Of a DNA stretch of 37,369 bases, positions 33,958 to 37,369 are shown one piece after another. The notes beneath the pieces were generated by a model. That model was given only the letters and a program-made list of their open reading frames with translations, was not told the DNA's origin and ran no database searches. The first letter of the stretch is position 1, and every line of letters begins with the position of its first letter. This stretch comes from Rhizobiaceae bacterium (lineage in GTDB: Bacteria; Pseudomonadota; Alphaproteobacteria; Rhizobiales; Rhizobiaceae): positions 1-37,369 of the forward strand of contig CAJPFN010000108.1 in NCBI GenBank assembly GCA_905339215.1, read 5' to 3'. A program made the position numbers and the translations under genes.

Positions 33958-35394
33958 GTGCCGAAACTCACAAAGCGGGTGATCGAAGGTCTAGTCTCAA
34001 CCGGCACACAGACAGGCACCGTCTACTGGGATAGCGAACTCAAAGGGTTTGGCATCAGGGTCTTTCCATCGGGCCTCAAGACCTTCGTGGTGAAGTTTCG
34101 CACCCGAAGCGGGCGCCAGCGCTGGCTCAAAATCGGCATCTTCGGGCCGCTGACGCCGGAGAGGGCACGCGAACTGGCGAAGCTTGAACTCGCGAAAGTC
34201 GTCGAGGGCCAAGACCCTGCAAGCGAAAGGGAGCAGCTTCGCCAGGCTGTGACGATCGCCCACCTCTGTGATCTCTACATGGAAGCCGCAAAGGCGGGCT
34301 TAGTTCTCGGTCGCAAGGGCACGCCGAAGAAAGCCAGCACTCTGGCGACCGACAACTCTCGCATAAACGCGCACATCAAACCGCTGCTTGGTCATTTGAG
34401 AGCCAGCGAGGCGACACGCGCCGATATCGAAGGCTTCAAGGCAGGCGTCGTGACCGGCAAGACAGCAAGGGACAAAAAGCTCGGTCCCCGGAGCCGGTCT
34501 ATCGTCAAAGGCGGCAAAGGCGCCCTCACCCGGACGCTCGGACTGCTCGGCGCGATTTTCGCCTGGGGGGCCGACAGTGGCCGTGTCGATCACAACCCTG
34601 TTCGCGGCGTCCGCCGCTTCGCTGATGGTCAGAAGAAGGCGCTGCTGACTGGACAGCAATACCACGCATTGGGGGAAGCGCTGCATGTTCTTGAGAAGAA
34701 GCGAGACCGACACGGCAAGCCCATGCACAACCTCACGGGTATCGCCGGGATCCGCTTCATTGCATTGAGCGGCGTACGCCGCGGCGAATGCGAGAAGCTG
34801 CTTTGGGATGAGGTCGACGCAGGAGGCACCTGCCTCGCGTTGGGCGAAACCAAGACGGGACCTTCGCTGCGTCCGCTCAGTCGCGCAGCGTATGCAGTAA
34901 TAGACGAGCTCGATCCGATCTCAGACTTTGTGTTTGCCGCAGGCCCCGAAGAGAAGGGCTATCAAGGGCTGCCACAGTTGTGGCGAACCGTCCAGAAAAC
35001 CGCCCAACAGGCAGCTATTGAAGCGGCGAAGAAACGAAGGGAAGAGCCACCTGCCAAGGGTCCGCTTGATGGTATCACGCTCCACAGTTTACGGCACAGC
35101 TTCGCTGGCGTTGCCGAGGAGTTGGGCGCGTCGATCCCCACCATCGCCGCGCTACTCGGTCACCGCCTAGGCGGGGTGACCGGCGGCTATATCTTGAAGC
35201 GCGTGGACGTCATGTTGATCGATGCCGTGAACCGAGTGGGCGATCACGTGGCGATGATGATGCGTGGCGAAGCTCCGCAGACAGAGGTCGTCCAGTTTCG
35301 GTCGAGAGCGAAGACTGATCGCACTGGAGGGGCGCAAGGGATCGACGCGATTGCGCGAGTGCGCGAACGGTCGGGCTACCCTCGCCTGGCTTGA
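33958..35394 (+). CDS. tyrosine recombinase/phage-type integrase
   Basis: A 478-residue site-specific recombinase. It has an N-terminal DUF4102-like arm-binding region (LTKRVIEGL, GFGIRVFPSGLKTFVVKFRT), a central core-binding domain (about 85-210), and a C-terminal catalytic domain with Arg in LSGVRRGE, HSLRH (His-x-x-Arg), GHRLGG and the Tyr in GGYILKR. The start is a GTG at 33958 with AAAGGG about 7 nt upstream. It reads away from the tRNA fragment, and the coding sequence is visibly less GC-rich than the catabolic genes, in line with acquisition. It should catalyse integration at the tRNA-Arg(CCG) 3' end. Confidence 0.93.
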   Translation: MPKLTKRVIEGLVSTGTQTGTVYWDSELKGFGIRVFPSGLKTFVVKFRTRSGRQRWLKIGIFGPLTPERARELAKLELAKVVEGQDPASEREQLRQAVTIAHLCDLYMEAAKAGLVLGRKGTPKKASTLATDNSRINAHIKPLLGHLRASEATRADIEGFKAGVVTGKTARDKKLGPRSRSIVKGGKGALTRTLGLLGAIFAWGADSGRVDHNPVRGVRRFADGQKKALLTGQQYHALGEALHVLEKKRDRHGKPMHNLTGIAGIRFIALSGVRRGECEKLLWDEVDAGGTCLALGETKTGPSLRPLSRAAYAVIDELDPISDFVFAAGPEEKGYQGLPQLWRTVQKTAQQAAIEAAKKRREEPPAKGPLDGITLHSLRHSFAGVAEELGASIPTIAALLGHRLGGVTGGYILKRVDVMLIDAVNRVGDHVAMMMRGEAPQTEVVQFRSRAKTDRTGGAQGIDAIARVRERSGYPRLA

Positions 35395-35542
35395 CTCGGT
35401 TCACGGACCTCCTCAGCCACCAAAGGATCGACATCCAGACCATTTTTTCAGCCGCGCAAGTCGTCACGCTCGGCCCCCGTCATGAGTCCAGGAGGGGTTC
35501 GATCCCACGGGTTGAGACAATCCGCTCAGGCGTGTTTGAATA

Positions 35543-37072
35543 TCAGTCCCGATAGGTCCAATCCGTGACAGCCGCGACCTGCTTGAAAACGCCCTCGACT
35601 CCATTGGCTGTCGGATCGGCCCGTTGGAGCCACTCTTCAGCCTATGCAATCCATTCGCCAACGCTGTTTCCGTCGATATCCGCAGAGGAACCGATGTCCA
35701 TTGATCGCAACGCCGCCAGGAAATCACGTGCTTTGCCGAGCTCGTGCCAATCGTGAGAAAGTTCTCTGAACTTCCGCCATCGGTTAGAATCTCGCTTGCG
35801 TCGTTGCTGCTCCTCATAGCGCCGCTTCTCGGCGAGTTGGCGCTCACGTTCTGCCGCCTCTCGATCCTTGCGTTGTTGAACGAGCAATGGCCCCGCTGCA
35901 ACAAAGGCCGCAAGGATGTCCGGCAGCATGGCCTCCATTGGTTGCTTTTCGGATTCCAGCCATTGACGTGGGAGGCCGGCCGGCCATTGCCAGGTCTTGA
36001 TCTCAAGAACCAGGCTTCCCGTCGGCGCCAACTCGTTCTTCCATCCATTGTCACTAGGTGAGCGCCATCGCTTCTCGTCCTCGGTCAGCGGTCTCCGTTT
36101 CTGCTTTAGTTTCTCGCGAACCTGAAACTCTACCTTTTCGCCTGAAACTACCGCAAACAGGACGCCCCGCTCCCCCTGCGCGACTTTTCCGCCTTCGCGT
36201 TCTATCGCCTTGAAAAGCGCGTCCAGAAGGCGATGCTTTCGGCGATCCATTTCTGTGAATTCGCCCGTACCGTACAGCCTGCGCGACCAAGGATCGCGCT
36301 CGTTGCGGCTCCGCCGCTTCTTTTCCTCATGCTCAGCAAGCCAAAAAGCGATGACCGCATGTGGCCTCAGAAGGCGCTCGGGCACAACAAGGGTGGATGC
36401 ATTCGCGCGCGCTTTGTCCGCCAGTTGCTTCGCCTCCAGTGGCAATTCGTGAATCGGTGGCGGCAGAGGTGTCGGTCGGATGGTTATCGAGCGTGCGCCG
36501 TTCGCTGGCGGCAATGATGTCTGTTTCGGCGCTCTACCGACGGCATGCTTCGCCCAATACCCACGTGGCGGATAGGGTATATCTTCGCGATCGCAGATCT
36601 TGGCGAGACCATTGCCGCTGATCCCATATTGCTCAGCCAACCGCGACATCGGCGTCGCCCAAACCGCCCTATAGAGCTCCTCTCTTGTCACTGTGGTCGG
36701 CTCAGTCGGACGTAGCTTTGGCAGGTTCCGCGCAGGAGCGTCGGGCGCGGCCTCTGGGGTGTTCTGTGTAATCTCGGCCGCAGTCGCGGGATCCGCTGTG
36801 ACGTGTTTCGGCTTGCGCGCGATCCGCTGCTTCTTCGGATCCAGCACGAGCGGCTCGAGACACCCGGGCGGCGCAGGGGGTAACGGCGGCTGTTCGGTCG
36901 GCTTGCCGAATTCCTTCCGCATCCAGTGCCCCGCCGGCGGCGTGGGAACGTCGGCCCGGCGCAGGACCGTGCTTAGGATCGCCGTTGTGATCCCGAGTTC
37001 CGTGACCAGATGCGACATGGGCGTTGACCAAACGCGGTCATAGATTTCTTGCCGGGTAAAGCAATGTTCCAT
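35543..37072 (-). pseudogene. repeat-containing island protein interrupted by an in-frame amber codon
   Basis: The frame from ATG 37072 encodes 476 residues, then TAG at 35642-35644, then 32 more sensible residues (AEEWLQRADP to TDWTYRD) to a TGA at 35543-35545. The continuation keeps protein-like composition and joins EWIA-stop-AEEWL, so a Trp codon TGG changed to TAG is the simplest reading. Two homologous HTH-like modules are present at about residues 6-58 and 129-181 (REELYRAVWATPMSRLAEQYGI type, each ending PPxGxW), separated by a Pro-rich linker. A Lys/Arg/Glu-rich coiled-coil stretch is at about 397-435. I do not recognise a named family; it is probably a DNA-binding cargo protein of the element. 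The truncated 476-aa form may still be made. Confidence 0.7.
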
Positions 37073-37189
37073 GAAAATCAGGCAGGGCAGCTATTGCGTG
37101 TATCGAACAAAGGTCATGTCCAAGCGAAGCGTAGCAGCGCCGAACTTCGGAAGGCCGGACGCTGATCTAGCGACCACGCCGGGCAGCCA

Positions 37190-37205
37190 ATTGTCGGATT
37201 GTCGG
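37190..37205 (+). repeat. tandem 8-bp direct repeat
   Basis: ATTGTCGG occurs twice in abutting tandem, 25 bp before the IS-like edge. The function is unknown and it may be chance. Confidence 0.3.
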
Positions 37206-37229
37206 CGATGCGGGCACGCGTTTCAAGGC

Positions 37230-37369
37230 TAGAGCATCTTCGATGAACGCAGAGTCGGTTTGAGGATTCACGCGGTCAGGGTTGTCTGATTCACTGCTGC
37301 TGGTGATTTGCCAGGAGGTGATGATGACGAGGAGCCTGAGCGGCGACCTTCGCGGTCGGGTGATTGCGG
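37230..37369 (+). mobile_element. left edge of an IS630-like insertion sequence (partial)
   Basis: A TA dinucleotide (37230-37231), the usual IS630 target, is followed by GAGCATCTTCGATGAACG and a short leader to a transposase start. The right end lies outside the window, so the terminal repeat cannot be confirmed. Confidence 0.5.
37324..37369 (+). CDS. IS630-family transposase, N-terminal end (partial)
   Basis: Only 15 codons are present: MTRSLSGDLRGRVIA, matching the usual opening of IS630-family transposases (M-[AT]-R-[PS]-L-S-x-D-L-R-x-R-V). AGGAGG at 37313-37318 gives 5-nt spacing to the ATG at 37324; the ATG at 37321 would be too close. It is cut by the window edge. Confidence 0.6.
   Translation, partial: MTRSLSGDLRGRVIA

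Noticed and set aside
35500-35530. A GGGGTTCGATCCC stretch resembling a tRNA T arm
   Set aside because: No anticodon arm, D arm or acceptor stem can be drawn around it, so it is not a tRNA or a clear tRNA fragment.
1-37369. CRISPR arrays, rRNA genes, toxin-antitoxin pairs, riboswitches
   Set aside because: No regularly spaced repeats, rRNA-like stretches, small toxin-antitoxin gene pairs or recognisable riboswitch cores were seen on either strand.

Overview
The window looks like a high-GC alphaproteobacterial chromosome, most likely Hyphomicrobiales (rhizobia-related). This rests on GC-rich coding throughout, an Omp25/Omp31-like porin, dense ATGA-type gene overlaps and a tRNA-Arg(CCG) remnant. 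I name no species.

Layout. (1) 1-3272: the 3' end of an unknown gene, then acyl-CoA dehydrogenase, class III CoA-transferase and MaoC-like hydratase in one plus-strand operon. (2) 3285-8370: an EamA transporter, a DevBCA-type exporter (membrane fusion protein, FtsX-like permease, ATPase) and, divergently, a small outer-membrane beta-barrel. (3) 8463-33185: a 25-kb catabolic region around an IclR-family regulator (19270-20046). To its left a long minus-strand run encodes two luciferase-like flavin monooxygenases, a flavin reductase, a two-domain SDR fusion, a single SDR, an SnoaL-like protein, an ADP-forming acyl-CoA synthetase, an SMP-30-type lactonase, a branched-chain-type substrate-binding protein and an unknown 98-aa protein. 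To its right are livMHFG, two dissimilar acyl-CoA dehydrogenases, two crotonases, an AMP-forming CoA ligase, an Old Yellow Enzyme homologue, a 3-hydroxyacyl-CoA dehydrogenase and a Baeyer-Villiger-type monooxygenase. (4) 33760-37369: a tRNA-Arg 3' fragment, a tyrosine integrase, a repeat-containing island protein with an in-frame amber codon, and the edge of an IS630-like element.

How it fits together. Uptake (Liv ABC system), flavin-dependent oxygenation, enone reduction, lactone formation and hydrolysis, CoA activation and beta-oxidation-like steps suggest breakdown of a cyclic ketone, terpenoid or other alicyclic compound. The substrate cannot be read from sequence.

The most interesting signal is a palindrome, TTTCAC-N4-GTGAAA or close variants. 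It occurs four times, once at the head of each catabolic transcription unit, including just upstream of the iclR-type gene. Three copies sit 24-25 nt upstream of a plausible -35/-10 pair. This suggests one dedicated regulon with the IclR protein as activator. The binding is inferred, not shown.
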